Of a stretch of 64,000 nt of DNA, positions 18,652 through 27,664 are shown piece after piece. The position numbers were made by a program, and so were the translations under genes. Source of the DNA: Ruminococcus sp. (GTDB taxonomy: Bacteria > Bacillota > Clostridia > Oscillospirales > Ruminococcaceae); assembly GCA_021770655.1 (NCBI GenBank), contig JAETQO010000017.1, positions 1 through 64,000 on the forward strand, read 5' to 3'. Within the stretch, counting starts at the first letter, position 1. The number at the start of each line of letters is the position of its first letter. Below the pieces are notes generated by a model. It did not search any database. It had not been told where the DNA came from and was given only the letters and a program-made list of their open reading frames with translations.

Positions 18652-18680
18652 ATTATATCACGCCGAGAAAAAATAGTCAA
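18652..18680 (-). promoter_or_regulatory. promoter of birA
   Basis: On the minus strand TTGACT (18675-18680) and TATAAT (18652-18657) are 17 bases apart, 43 bases before the birA start. GGTAACAA lies just downstream of the -10, and TTATGGTAA recurs at 18742-18750, but no proper BirA palindrome is present. Confidence 0.75.
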
Positions 18681-18819
18681 TCAAATGATATTGCGAATCA
18701 CGGGAATAAATTTCCCTGATTGCACAGTTTATAATGTGTTTGTTATGGTAATTCTTCTGACCAACATAGGCAGAAGTTTATTTCTGTAGAAATTTGTGCA
18801 AAATGACCCGTAATAATAT

Positions 18820-18848
18820 TTGCATTTTCAAAGGATATGTTGTATAAT
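18820..18848 (+). promoter_or_regulatory. promoter of the MraY-family gene
   Basis: TTGCAT (18820-18825) and TATAAT (18843-18848) are 17 bases apart and lie 38 bases before the ATG. Confidence 0.75.
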
Positions 18849-18885
18849 ATAATAGTATATTTGTAAATTGAAAAGGAAGATGACA

Positions 18886-19848
18886 ATGCTTTATAATTTA
18901 TTGATAAAAATTGACAGCACAGCCGTTGTTCTGCTTGTGCCGCTGCTGTCTGCTTTCCTGATTGCGTTTTTCTGTCTGAAATTCTTCAAGAGGATTCTTC
19001 CTAAGGATCAGGGAAGAGCTTTCGCGGTAAACGGGGCGCTTTCGGAGGGCAAGCCCAGAGGCGCAGGTATAATTTTCATTACTTCGTTTACACTTTGTAC
19101 GGCGCTGTTTTATCCTCTGAATATAGAGAACGTTATTTATATTGCTCTCGTTTACGGCGCAATGCTCAGCGGTTATCTTGACGACGCCGCCGAAAAACCT
19201 TGGGGCAATCTGAAAAAAGGGCTTATAGATCTTGTGATAGCTTTGGGTACTGCGTTTACCTATTATTACTGCAACGGTTCTGATGTAAAGCTTTATATGT
19301 TTGACGCCGCATTTCATATTACCGCTCCGCTGTTTATCATTCTTGCGGGTATTCTTGTGTGGACTGCTATCAATGTTACAAACTGCACCGACGGTGTAGA
19401 CGGACTTTGTGCGTCGCTTGTAATGACGGCGCTGCTGCCTGTTGCTCTTATGGTAACGAAGAACGGATTCCCCGAGATACTACTGCCGATGATAATGTTT
19501 GCGACGGTCGCCGCTTATCTGTGGTTCAACTGTTCTCCCAGCCAGATGCTTATGGGAGATGCAGGCTCGAGAGCGCTGGGGGTTTTTCTTGCGGTAATGT
19601 TTTTGAAAACCTCAGCTCCGTTTGCATTCATTCCGCTGGTTCTTGTGATAATACTCGACGGCGGACTGGGACTTCTGAAACTTTCATTCAGACGTTTCCT
19701 TAAAATAAAAAACTTTATGGAGGGCGTTAGAACTCCTCTTCACGATCATGCGAGAAAGAATAAAGGGTGGTCGGATACTCAGGTGGTTATCAGATTTACT
19801 CTGATACAGATAATTATAAATTTGTGCTATGTGGCATTTGTATTGTAG
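18886..19848 (+). CDS. MraY-family phospho-N-acetylmuramoyl-pentapeptide transferase
   Basis: The 320-residue integral membrane protein belongs to the MraY/WecA superfamily, which transfers a sugar-1-phosphate to undecaprenyl phosphate. Motifs GYLDDAAEKPWGNLKKGL, NCTDGVDGL, MGDAGSRALG and the MraY-type PLHDHARKNKGWSDTQVVIRF are all present, the last favouring MraY over WecA. About ten membrane helices are predicted by eye. It is not beside murD/murG or a dcw cluster, so it may be a second MraY or a relocated one. AAAAGGAAG fixes the ATG at 18886 over an upstream TTG. It is followed by a short repeat copy. Confidence 0.85.
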   Translation: MLYNLLIKIDSTAVVLLVPLLSAFLIAFFCLKFFKRILPKDQGRAFAVNGALSEGKPRGAGIIFITSFTLCTALFYPLNIENVIYIALVYGAMLSGYLDDAAEKPWGNLKKGLIDLVIALGTAFTYYYCNGSDVKLYMFDAAFHITAPLFIILAGILVWTAINVTNCTDGVDGLCASLVMTALLPVALMVTKNGFPEILLPMIMFATVAAYLWFNCSPSQMLMGDAGSRALGVFLAVMFLKTSAPFAFIPLVLVIILDGGLGLLKLSFRRFLKIKNFMEGVRTPLHDHARKNKGWSDTQVVIRFTLIQIIINLCYVAFVL

Positions 19849-19852
19849 AATA

Positions 19853-19907
19853 TTAAGGCAGGACTTATACTAAGCTGTTAGGAGTTGCCGCGGCGGTATT
19901 GTCTTAA
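19853..19907. repeat. TTAAGGC-family element, copy 2 (short, decayed, 55 bp)
   Basis: It begins TTAAGGCA and ends GGTATTGTCTTAA, with AAGCTGTTAGGAG inside matching the AAGCCGTTAGGCG core of the other copies. It lies between the MraY-family and flippase genes. Confidence 0.6.
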
Positions 19908-19933
19908 GGAATGAAAGAAGAAATAAGCCGGAG

Positions 19934-21031
19934 ATGATGATGATTAAAAAGAATTTGAAATATGTTCTGAATATCGCGTTTATTCTTGTGATAGGCTGGC
20001 TTACGTTAAGACTGTTGTTCCACGGAGAGGAATTTTCGGATATTGTCAATGATCTGCATCTTGCGGATAAAAGCTGGCTTGCTCTGGGAGTGGTGTTCGT
20101 ATTCCTGTTTGTAGCGGGCGAATCAACTATCATCAAGTATATGCTGAGATTTTTTGATGTAAAAATACCTTTTGTGCGGTGCCTGAAGTATTCCTTTATC
20201 GGATTTTTCTTTAGTTGTATAACTCCTTCCGCCTCGGGAGGACAGCCTGCTCAGATGTATTACATGAAAAAGGACGGAATAAAGATAGGCTTTTCCACTC
20301 TTATCATGCTTATGATAACCATAGCCTATAAGGCTGTGCTTGTACTTTTGGGAGTGTTCTTCCTTGTGTTTAATTTCAGCTTTGTGAAACTTCACGTCGG
20401 AAAGCTCTGGTGGCTGTTGGCTGTGGGATTTGTGCTGAATATCGCTTATATTCTCGGCCTTGTATTTATTTTTTACAAGCCTTTGTGGGCGAGAAAAATG
20501 GGTATAAAGCTTATTAATTTTTTGACGCGCGTAAAGATACTTAAAGAAAAGAACAACGAAAAATACATAAATAAGATAAAACGTATATGCGACAATTATA
20601 TGATCGGTGCGGAGTATATAAAAAGCAACGTTCATACGGTAGTGAATATTTTCCTTATAACTATTGTACAGCGGATTTTTCTGCTTGCTGTGACGTGGAT
20701 AGTGTATAAGGCTTACGGTCTGAGCGGTACAAGCTTTTTCGGTATTGTTACCATTCAAACGATGATCGGCATAGCAGTGGAAATGCTTCCGCTTCCGGGC
20801 GCCGTCGGCGTGACCGAGGGTTGTTTCACCTATATGTTTATGGGCGTTTTTACAGAAAAACTTGTGCGACCGGCAATGCTTCTCAGCAGAGGGTTGAGTT
20901 TCTACGTTCTGCTTGTAATGAGTGCGGCTGTGACACTTGGGGCTCATTTGATCGTTTTGAGAAAAGATAAGAAGAACGGCGTTTTGAATAATGCCGAAGA
21001 AAAAGATAATGAAGAAGGATATAAAAAATGA
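19934..21031 (+). CDS. lysylphosphatidylglycerol synthase-like flippase (UPF0104)
   Basis: The 365-residue protein has the integral membrane part of the MprF family, with about eight helices, but lacks the soluble aminoacyl-transferase domain. Conserved elements are FSCITPSASGGQPAQMYYMKK near residue 95 and EMLPLPGAVGVTEGCF near 285. Such stand-alone forms are thought to move lipids across the membrane. It overlaps pssA by four bases (ATGA) and is followed by psd, so a role in distributing phosphatidylserine or -ethanolamine is a fair inference. Three consecutive ATG codons open the frame; any could be the start. Confidence 0.82.
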   Translation: MMMIKKNLKYVLNIAFILVIGWLTLRLLFHGEEFSDIVNDLHLADKSWLALGVVFVFLFVAGESTIIKYMLRFFDVKIPFVRCLKYSFIGFFFSCITPSASGGQPAQMYYMKKDGIKIGFSTLIMLMITIAYKAVLVLLGVFFLVFNFSFVKLHVGKLWWLLAVGFVLNIAYILGLVFIFYKPLWARKMGIKLINFLTRVKILKEKNNEKYINKIKRICDNYMIGAEYIKSNVHTVVNIFLITIVQRIFLLAVTWIVYKAYGLSGTSFFGIVTIQTMIGIAVEMLPLPGAVGVTEGCFTYMFMGVFTEKLVRPAMLLSRGLSFYVLLVMSAAVTLGAHLIVLRKDKKNGVLNNAEEKDNEEGYKK

Positions 21032-21657
21032 TCGGTTTTTATAATTATTCGGTAATTTTAACCTATATTGGACTTGTTTCCTCAGTTTTCGGTATCACTC
21101 AGGTTTTTGAGAGACATGAGTCAATAGCGTTCCTCTGCCTGCTCCTTTCCGGAATATGCGACCTTTTTGACGGTAAGATCGCAAGAAGCATGAAAAACAG
21201 AACTGAGCATGAAAAAGTATTCGGAATACAGATAGATTCGCTGTGCGATCTGGTTTGCTTCGGAGTTTTTCCGGCGGTTATCGGCTACAGCTATCAATCG
21301 GTTTATCCTTTAAGACTTGCGGCGTGCATTATGATAGTGCTTGGCGCGGTCATCAGGCTCGGTTACTTCAACGTAATGGAGGAAGAAAGACAGCGTACCA
21401 CGACTGAAAACCGCAAGGAGTATCAGGGCTTGCCGGTAACGACTGTGGCTATTATACTTCCGTTGCTCTTTCTTGGAAAGCATAATATTCCCAAAGATAT
21501 TTTTCCGTTTGTGTTCCACGGATTTATGATTTTGATCTCTGTTCTTTTTGTTTTAAAAATAAATGTTAAAAAGCTTTCAATGAAAGGCGTGCTTATACTG
21601 TTTACAATGGGAATTCTGATTTTCCTCGGTTATTTGAAGGTAAGACATATAATATGA
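21028..21657 (+). CDS. pssA: CDP-diacylglycerol-serine O-phosphatidyltransferase
   Basis: The enzyme joins serine to CDP-diacylglycerol to give phosphatidylserine in the membrane. The 209-residue protein carries the CDP-alcohol phosphotransferase motif: D-G-K-I-A-R at residues around 48-53, then G about nine residues later and the two Asp of IQIDSLCD. Six hydrophobic segments fit the family, and the Gram-positive type II length is normal. It overlaps the upstream flippase-like gene and precedes psd by 19 bases, so the three form one phospholipid operon. Confidence 0.92.
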   Translation: MIGFYNYSVILTYIGLVSSVFGITQVFERHESIAFLCLLLSGICDLFDGKIARSMKNRTEHEKVFGIQIDSLCDLVCFGVFPAVIGYSYQSVYPLRLAACIMIVLGAVIRLGYFNVMEEERQRTTTENRKEYQGLPVTTVAIILPLLFLGKHNIPKDIFPFVFHGFMILISVLFVLKINVKKLSMKGVLILFTMGILIFLGYLKVRHII

Positions 21658-21676
21658 CGGAGAAAGGAGCATTCAT

Positions 21677-22549
21677 ATGAAATATCGTGACAGACAGGGA
21701 AGAGAATATGAGCAGACCACTTCTCAGGACAGCTTTCTTGCGGCCGCATATTCTTCTGCTGTGGGAAGAGGTATAATGAAATTTTTAGGCTGTCCTTTGT
21801 TTTCAAAGTGTGCGCAGGTCATAATGGACAGCAGGTTTTCAGTTCCGTTTATCTTTGGTTTTGCAGAGAAGAATCATATAGATATGTTTGACTATGAGGA
21901 CAGGATGTATCGCTCCTTCAACGATTTTTTCACAAGGAAGATAAAACAGGGCAGGCGTTTTGTAACCAAGGATCCCAATTTGCTGATATGTCCTTCCGAC
22001 GGCAAGATCTCGGCTTATGAAATAACGCCTGCGAATACATTTATCATAAAAAATTCCGTTTATTCCGCAGCGTCTTTGCTGAGGGATAAAAAGCTTGCAA
22101 AAAGATTTGACGGCGGCTATGCGGTAATAATCAGATTGTCTGTTGACGATTATCATCGTTACTGTTACTGCTCCGACGGAATAAAAAGTCATAACAGGAA
22201 GATAGGCGGAATTCTGCATACCGTAAATCCCGTAGTTAATAAATATATTCCTGTATACAAGGAAAACTCCAGAGAATACTGCCTTATCAGGACTGAAAAA
22301 TTCGGCGATGTTATCCAAATGGAAGTGGGCGCGCTTATGGTAGGAAAAATCACCAACGCCAATACCGAGGGCGGAATCAGGGTGCATAAGGGCGAGGAAA
22401 AAGGATATTTTGAGTTTGGCGGCTCGACTATAGTTCTGCTGCTTGAAAAGGGAAAGGTAAAGCTTTCCGAGGATCTTATAAGAAATACGAAGCAAGGCTT
22501 TGAAACCGAGCTTCTGCAAGGCTCTGTTATCGGAGAAAGCCTTGTGTAG
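21677..22549 (+). CDS. psd: phosphatidylserine decarboxylase proenzyme
   Basis: The product converts phosphatidylserine to phosphatidylethanolamine. The 290-residue proenzyme has the DDYHRYCYCSDG region near residue 155 and HTVNPVV near 180, with the self-cleavage site GGST near residue 255 (EFGGSTIVLL), where Ser becomes the pyruvoyl group. The usual motif is LGST or GGST, so it is intact. Opening residues KYRDRQGREYEQ match the clostridial Psd group. AGAAAGGAG precedes the ATG. Together with pssA it predicts that the cell makes phosphatidylethanolamine. Confidence 0.93.
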   Translation: MKYRDRQGREYEQTTSQDSFLAAAYSSAVGRGIMKFLGCPLFSKCAQVIMDSRFSVPFIFGFAEKNHIDMFDYEDRMYRSFNDFFTRKIKQGRRFVTKDPNLLICPSDGKISAYEITPANTFIIKNSVYSAASLLRDKKLAKRFDGGYAVIIRLSVDDYHRYCYCSDGIKSHNRKIGGILHTVNPVVNKYIPVYKENSREYCLIRTEKFGDVIQMEVGALMVGKITNANTEGGIRVHKGEEKGYFEFGGSTIVLLLEKGKVKLSEDLIRNTKQGFETELLQGSVIGESLV

Positions 22550-22609
22550 CAGCCTATGGAAAACGGTTTGCGGCTTTGCTAAAAAAATTACGGCAAGGGG
22601 CATTTTAAA

Positions 22610-24571
22610 TTGTACAGGTTAAATTATGAACAGTTTGACAGAGATAACAGCTATATAGGAAACGATCTGGGTGCGGTAATAAAAAACGGAAAAACCGTGT
22701 TCAAGACTTGGTCGCCGCTGGCAACGGGAGTATATCTTAATCTGTATCTTGACGGCGAGGGCGACAACAAAATTGAAACGCTTCCAATGGAAAAAACAGA
22801 TCACGGAGTATGGTATGTCGAGATACTCAGAAACCTTGACGGCGTGTTTTATACCTATACCTTTGAATTTGACCATAAGAACAAAAGTGAAACTATCGAT
22901 ATTTATGCAAAGGCCTGCGGAGTAAACGGCAATAGGGGAGCGGTGGTGGATTTTAAGACCACCGACCCGGCGGGCTGGAACAAGGTAAAAAAGCCGCGCT
23001 GTAAAAATGCCTGCGACGCTGTGGTTTATGAATGTCACGTTAGGGATTTTTCCGCCGACCCAAGCTCAGGAGTGATTCCTGAGCACAGAGGAAAGTTTCT
23101 TGCTTTTGCAGACGATAAGACCTCCTATGACGGAGTGGCGACCTGTCTTTCTCATTTGAAGGAACTGGGCGTTACTCACGTTCATCTGCTTCCGGTGGAG
23201 GATTACGCTACAGTGGACGAATCAAAGCCTCATCTTAATCAGTACAATTGGGGATATGACCCCAAGAATTTTAACTGTCTTGAAGGCTCTTATTCTACGG
23301 ACCCGTTCGATCCTAAAAACAGGATAAGAGAGTTCAAGGAGCTTATACTGGCTTTGCACAAAAACGGCATAGGCGTCATAATGGACGTGGTGTATAACCA
23401 TACTTATTTTACTGAGGAATCCGCGTTTGAAAAGTCGTTTCCATATTATTACCATAGGATAAGGAACGACGGTTCATTTTCAAACGGTTCGGGCTGCGGA
23501 AACGAAACTGCGTCGAATCATATAATGATGAGAAAGTTCATGATAGATTCACTGAGATTCTGGGCAACGGAGTATAAGATCGACGGTTTCCGTTTCGACC
23601 TTATGGCGCTTCATGATATTGAGACTGTGAATATTATCCGTGACGAACTGAATAAGATTGATCCGCAGATCATAATGTACGGCGAGGGTTGGACGGGAGG
23701 AGAATCTCCTCTGCCGGCAGACAGGCTTGCATATAAATGGAATTCTTATCAGTTCGGAAGAGTTGGACTTTTTAACGACAATATAAGGGATTCCATAAAG
23801 GGCGGAACTTTCAATCCGTATGATAAGGGCTACATAAGCGGAAACAGGAATGCGGTTTCGACTTTGAGAAGGGGAATAGTCGGTTCGATACCTCATCATC
23901 AGATAAACGACGCTAAGGAGGCTTGCTGGGCTTTTGAACCGACTCAGGCAGTGAATTACTGCGAGGCTCATGACAATCATACTTTATGGGACAAGCTTTG
24001 CATATCTGCGAAAAACGATTCGGAGGGTGCAAGAATCGCAATGGACAAGCTTGCGGCGGCTATTGTGATACTGTCGCAGGGTATGCCGTTTATACAACTT
24101 GGACAGGATTTTCTCCGTTCAAAGCCCAGGCTATTAAAAGAGGGCGAAGCTCCGGACGATGTGAATATTTACAGCCACGACAGCTATAATGCTCCGGACT
24201 ATACGAACGCGATCAAATGGGACAGAAAGAAAAAGTATCTTGACGTTTTCAATTACTATAAGGCGCTTATAAGACTGAGAAAGGGAAGTCCGCTTTTCAG
24301 AATGTCCGTTAAAGAGGACGTTGATGCGCATTTGCAGTTTTTGGAGACATCGGATTGCAACTGCGTGAGCTGGAAATTGGAACGCGACGACGAGTGTTAT
24401 GTTATAGCGTTAAATCCTTATTTTGAAGACAGAACTTTCAGACTTCCTGCCGGAAGATTTTATCTTAGACTTGATAACGAGGGTAAAATGAATAAATTTG
24501 CCGTTTCGGGGGATTTTGTCTGTCCGCCTCTTTCTGCTGTGGTTTATAAAAGGATAAAGAATAAAAGATAG
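22610..24571 (+). CDS. pulA: type I pullulanase
   Basis: The 653-residue enzyme hydrolyses alpha-1,6 branches of pullulan and starch-derived dextrins. It has an N-terminal CBM48 domain (about 15-105), the type I signature YNWGYDP near residue 205, then GH13 motifs VMDVVYNHTY, GFRFDLMALHD with the nucleophile Asp, MYGEGW with the acid Glu, and EAHDNHT. No signal peptide is present, so it should act inside the cell on imported dextrins or glycogen. The start is a TTG at 22610 after AAGGGGCA. It follows psd by 60 bases and ends at a strong terminator. Confidence 0.94.
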   Translation: MYRLNYEQFDRDNSYIGNDLGAVIKNGKTVFKTWSPLATGVYLNLYLDGEGDNKIETLPMEKTDHGVWYVEILRNLDGVFYTYTFEFDHKNKSETIDIYAKACGVNGNRGAVVDFKTTDPAGWNKVKKPRCKNACDAVVYECHVRDFSADPSSGVIPEHRGKFLAFADDKTSYDGVATCLSHLKELGVTHVHLLPVEDYATVDESKPHLNQYNWGYDPKNFNCLEGSYSTDPFDPKNRIREFKELILALHKNGIGVIMDVVYNHTYFTEESAFEKSFPYYYHRIRNDGSFSNGSGCGNETASNHIMMRKFMIDSLRFWATEYKIDGFRFDLMALHDIETVNIIRDELNKIDPQIIMYGEGWTGGESPLPADRLAYKWNSYQFGRVGLFNDNIRDSIKGGTFNPYDKGYISGNRNAVSTLRRGIVGSIPHHQINDAKEACWAFEPTQAVNYCEAHDNHTLWDKLCISAKNDSEGARIAMDKLAAAIVILSQGMPFIQLGQDFLRSKPRLLKEGEAPDDVNIYSHDSYNAPDYTNAIKWDRKKKYLDVFNYYKALIRLRKGSPLFRMSVKEDVDAHLQFLETSDCNCVSWKLERDDECYVIALNPYFEDRTFRLPAGRFYLRLDNEGKMNKFAVSGDFVCPPLSAVVYKRIKNKR

Positions 24572-24579
24572 TATATGTG

Positions 24580-24614
24580 AGCAGCAAGTTTATGACATCT
24601 TGCTGCTTTTTTTG
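24580..24614 (+). terminator. rho-independent terminator after pulA
   Basis: AGCAGCAAG pairs perfectly with CTTGCTGCT across a 10-base loop and is followed by a run of seven or more T residues. Confidence 0.92.
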
Positions 24615-24759
24615 TTCAGTGTATACATTAATTTTTTTCTGCTTTTTAAAATTTTTGCATTGTTAATGATATATTATTGATATAGACATATATTAGTCAT
24701 TAATTTAGTGTATTCTAAAGATATCTGTAATGGATAAATGTAATTATTGGAGGATTATT

Positions 24760-26190
24760 ATGAAAAGGAAAATCATGGCAGGCGTATGCTCTGCGGTCTT
24801 AGCCGCAAGCTGCTTCGGTGTAACGGCGCTGGCGGCAACAGAAAGCACGGACAAGCTTACATCTTATGAAGCTACAAGCGAAAATGTAAAGCTTATCGGA
24901 CGTACATACAGAAAAGGCGACAGCACTCTTCTGGGATATTCCGCAAGCGGAATCGAGTTCAAATGTACAGGCACAAAGGCGGTATTCAACCTTAACGGAC
25001 AAGCAGGGCCGGTAAGGATCGGCGTTTTTGTAAACGGTAAGCTGGTAAAACAGGGTTATATCAAGAATAAGAAAACAAACGCAGTTGAGGTAGACCTTGA
25101 AGAAGGTGAGAACACGGTAAAGCTTATAAAGCTTTCCGAAGGCGCTCAGTCTGTATTGGGCGTTGAAAGCTTTGAGGTTGACGGAACTCCTCAGCCTACG
25201 TCTGCCGCAGCTCACTCGATAGAATTTATCGGAGATTCGATCACCTGCGGATATGGAGTAGACGCACCGTTGGGTAAGTCATTCTCTATTTATAATGAAA
25301 ATGCGGCAAAGACTTATGCGTATAAGACTGCAAAGAACTTCGGTGCAGATTACAGCTTTGTATCAGTAAGCGGAACAGGAATTATTTCTTCTTATTCAGG
25401 AAACGGTAAAAAGAATGAAGCGATGCTGCTTCCTGATTTCTATGACAAATTCTGCTTTACTTGGAGCTGGATTGACGGAGAGGAGGTTGCCCAATACGAT
25501 TGGAATTTCTCCGATTATCAGCCTGAACTGATCGTAGTAAATCTTGGTACAAATGATAATTCGTATACAAGGGGCGATGAAGCTAAGTGCGCTGAATATG
25601 AACAGGGTTACGTTGATTTTCTGAAGCATATCAGAGAAAAGAATCCGGACGCTGAAATTCTCTGTACTCTTGGTCTTATGGGACAGGAGCTTTATCCTAA
25701 TATTGAAAATGCCGTTGATACATACATTGATGAAACGGGAGACAATAAGATAAAGACTTTTGAGCTTAGCGTACAGGACAACACAGCCAACGGTTATGCT
25801 GTTGACTATCATCCGGCTCCGGCTTCACACGCAACGGCGGCTGAAGAGTTAACTTCAGCTATCAGCGACCTTTATGGCTGGGAAGCAACAACTCCTGAAG
25901 ATGACGGCGTAGATGCCAAGACTATGGACGATGATGATGAATTCAGCAACATTGTTGAGGTACCCTCTTCAGAGCCAAGCAACAGCGAAGTAAGCTCAAA
26001 TGAAGTAAGCTCAAATGAGGAAATTTCAAGTGTATCTGCAAACAGCACGGCGACAACCTCATCTGCTGCGTCATCAAAGGCGTCGTCAAATGCAAGCAAG
26101 ACAAATCCAAGCACGAATGCGGCTATGGGCGTTATTTTAGGTCTTTCAGCATTGGCAGGTGCTGCGGTAGTTTGCACAAAGAGAAAATAA
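24760..26190 (+). CDS. secreted, surface-anchored CE2-like SGNH esterase
   Basis: The 476-residue protein resembles carbohydrate esterase family 2 acetylxylan esterases, which deacetylate plant glycans. It has a signal peptide (about 1-25), a beta-jelly-roll domain (about 30-145), an SGNH domain with catalytic Ser160 in FIGDSITCGYG, the GTND block at 263-266 and DYHPAPASH near 349, then an acidic and Ser-rich stalk with SNEVSSNE repeats. The C-terminus carries NPSTN at 449, a hydrophobic span and KRK, which looks like a variant sortase signal. TTGGAGGA fixes the ATG at 24760. It stands alone between two terminators. Confidence 0.87.
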   Translation: MKRKIMAGVCSAVLAASCFGVTALAATESTDKLTSYEATSENVKLIGRTYRKGDSTLLGYSASGIEFKCTGTKAVFNLNGQAGPVRIGVFVNGKLVKQGYIKNKKTNAVEVDLEEGENTVKLIKLSEGAQSVLGVESFEVDGTPQPTSAAAHSIEFIGDSITCGYGVDAPLGKSFSIYNENAAKTYAYKTAKNFGADYSFVSVSGTGIISSYSGNGKKNEAMLLPDFYDKFCFTWSWIDGEEVAQYDWNFSDYQPELIVVNLGTNDNSYTRGDEAKCAEYEQGYVDFLKHIREKNPDAEILCTLGLMGQELYPNIENAVDTYIDETGDNKIKTFELSVQDNTANGYAVDYHPAPASHATAAEELTSAISDLYGWEATTPEDDGVDAKTMDDDDEFSNIVEVPSSEPSNSEVSSNEVSSNEEISSVSANSTATTSSAASSKASSNASKTNPSTNAAMGVILGLSALAGAAVVCTKRK

Positions 26191-26219
26191 TGCAAAAATG
26201 ATGACATAATCAAGATGTA

Positions 26220-26256
26220 AACAGCCCGTCCGGTTAATAAAGCCGGACGGGCTGTT
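26220..26256. terminator. terminator between the esterase and DUF134-NifX genes
   Basis: AACAGCCCGTCCGG pairs with CCGGACGGGCTGTT around a short loop. T-runs are weak on the plus strand, but the stem is very stable and it lies between convergent genes. Confidence 0.75.
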
Positions 26257-26336
26257 ACTTTTGCTGGATAATGTTTTAATTTGCAGCTTTCTGCAACAAT
26301 AAGCGTGCAATCACAAATATAAGGGTAGACAGAACT

Positions 26337-27107
26337 TTAGTGACAACCATTACTTCCGCAGCCGTGGGAACCACAGCTATGACCTTCTGAGCCGTGCTCA
26401 TGCTCGTGATGACTGCATTTTACGTTAGGATCAAAACCGAGAGTTCCGTTTATAAGAGCATTGACTGCGTCGTCTGCACTGCCGTTTACTCCGCCGTAAA
26501 GCCTAATGCCTGCCTGCGCCAAAGCCGTCTGAGCGCCGCCGCCGATACCGCCGCATATAAGAGCGTCAACGCTGTTCATTTTAAGAAATCCTGCAAGAGC
26601 GCCGTGCCCGCTGCCAAGAGTTGGTACAAGCTCTTCACTTGTTATCTTTCCGTCTTGTACGTCATAAATTTTGAACTGTTCGGTGTGACCAAAGTGCTGA
26701 AAAATCTGTCCATTTTCATATGTTACTGCAATCCTCATAATACCGGATCCTTTCTCTGCTGCGGCAATATTATTCGTCATGGGTCTGAAACAATGCCCTT
26801 CACATACAGGCGTATCGCCGCTGCATATTTTGTAATTTCCTCCGGAAACTATAAGCCTTTTGCCGTTGACGATACAGTCGGCGATCTTCATTCTTGCCGA
26901 ATTGTATATTTCGGTCACCGTTGTTCGTGAGATCTCCATTTGTTTTGCCGCTTGACTGTGAGTAAGCTGTTGAAGATCCACAAGACGTACAACCTCGTAT
27001 TCGTCTACCGTAAGCAATACATTTTCACCGCAGGATATTCCTTCCGGTGAAAATCCCACATATTCAGGCTCTTGACATACCTTTCGGCATCTCTGAGGTC
27101 TTGGCAT
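26337..27107 (-). CDS. DUF134 / NifX-type iron-molybdenum cofactor domain fusion
   Basis: The 256-residue protein joins an N-terminal DUF134 region (1-100), with a helix-turn-helix (LTHSQAAKQMEISRTTVTEI) and scattered Cys, to a NifX/dinitrogenase iron-molybdenum cofactor domain (about 122-225; RIAVTYENGQIFQHFGHTEQF and ICGGIGGGAQTAL). The last 25 residues are a His/Cys/Gly tail with SHHEHEHG and CGSHGCG that should bind metal. The domain pair occurs in Clostridia and Archaea and suggests a metal- or cluster-responsive regulator. No nitrogenase gene is nearby, so a role in nitrogen fixation is not supported. Confidence 0.87.
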   Translation of the reverse strand: MPRPQRCRKVCQEPEYVGFSPEGISCGENVLLTVDEYEVVRLVDLQQLTHSQAAKQMEISRTTVTEIYNSARMKIADCIVNGKRLIVSGGNYKICSGDTPVCEGHCFRPMTNNIAAAEKGSGIMRIAVTYENGQIFQHFGHTEQFKIYDVQDGKITSEELVPTLGSGHGALAGFLKMNSVDALICGGIGGGAQTALAQAGIRLYGGVNGSADDAVNALINGTLGFDPNVKCSHHEHEHGSEGHSCGSHGCGSNGCH

Positions 27108-27229
27108 AACGGTTCGCTCCTTTTGTTTCCGATTATAGTCGATTATAACTCATCAGAGCGGAAATGTCAAGTGTTTTTGCAGAATTTTTTATGACAAAAT
27201 AGTATAAAGTGATAGCTTTTATATAGGCA

Positions 27230-27258
27230 AAAGCCCTGTGGTAAACCCACAGGGCTTT
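27230..27258 (-). terminator. terminator of the spore-protein gene
   Basis: AAAGCCCTGTGG pairs perfectly with CCACAGGGCTTT around a five-base loop. On the minus strand it is followed by TTTTGCC and stands 17 bases after the stop codon. Confidence 0.85.
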
Positions 27259-27274
27259 AATTGCAGGAATATAA

Positions 27275-27469
27275 TTACTGGTTGTTGCTTCCTGCTGTCT
27301 TGTAAGCGTCGATCATTTTCTTAACCATCTGACCGCCTACAGAGCCAACTTCTCTTGCAGTAAGATCGCCGTTGTAACCCTGCTTGAGGTTTACGCCTAC
27401 TTCGTTAGCCGCTTCCATCTTAAACTTGTTAAGGTTTTCTCTGCCCTGCTGAGTTGTGATACCTTTCAT
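27275..27469 (-). CDS. alpha/beta-type small acid-soluble spore protein
   Basis: These proteins coat DNA in the spore and are cut by the GPR protease on germination. The 64-residue product has the family core FKMEAANEVGVNL followed by GYNGDLTAREVGSVGGQMVKKMI, with the cleavage region at MEAANE. AAAGGAGA precedes the ATG. CATATAATA at 27511-27519 on the minus strand resembles a sigma-G/sigma-F -10 element, but no convincing -35 is found. The gene shows that the lineage has, or recently had, the ability to form spores. Confidence 0.95.
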   Translation of the reverse strand: MKGITTQQGRENLNKFKMEAANEVGVNLKQGYNGDLTAREVGSVGGQMVKKMIDAYKTAGSNNQ

Positions 27470-27664
27470 TTTCGTATCTCCTTTTCATTTATTTCTCGGG
27501 TTTGCAATAATATTATATGATCTGCAAAGTGAAATATCAAAGGAAATTTATAGAATGAAATATCATTAATTTTTTGCATTCTGAATTTTTTTGATGTTGA
27601 TTGAAACGAATAAAGCAAAGCCGTGTAAGAACGTTTCACATATCCTATGTTTTCGACTGTACTT

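Noticed and set aside
18641..18750. TTGTTACCATAA and TTATGGTAA as a BirA operator pair
   Set aside because: The half-sites are about 90 bases apart and do not form the usual compact BirA palindrome.
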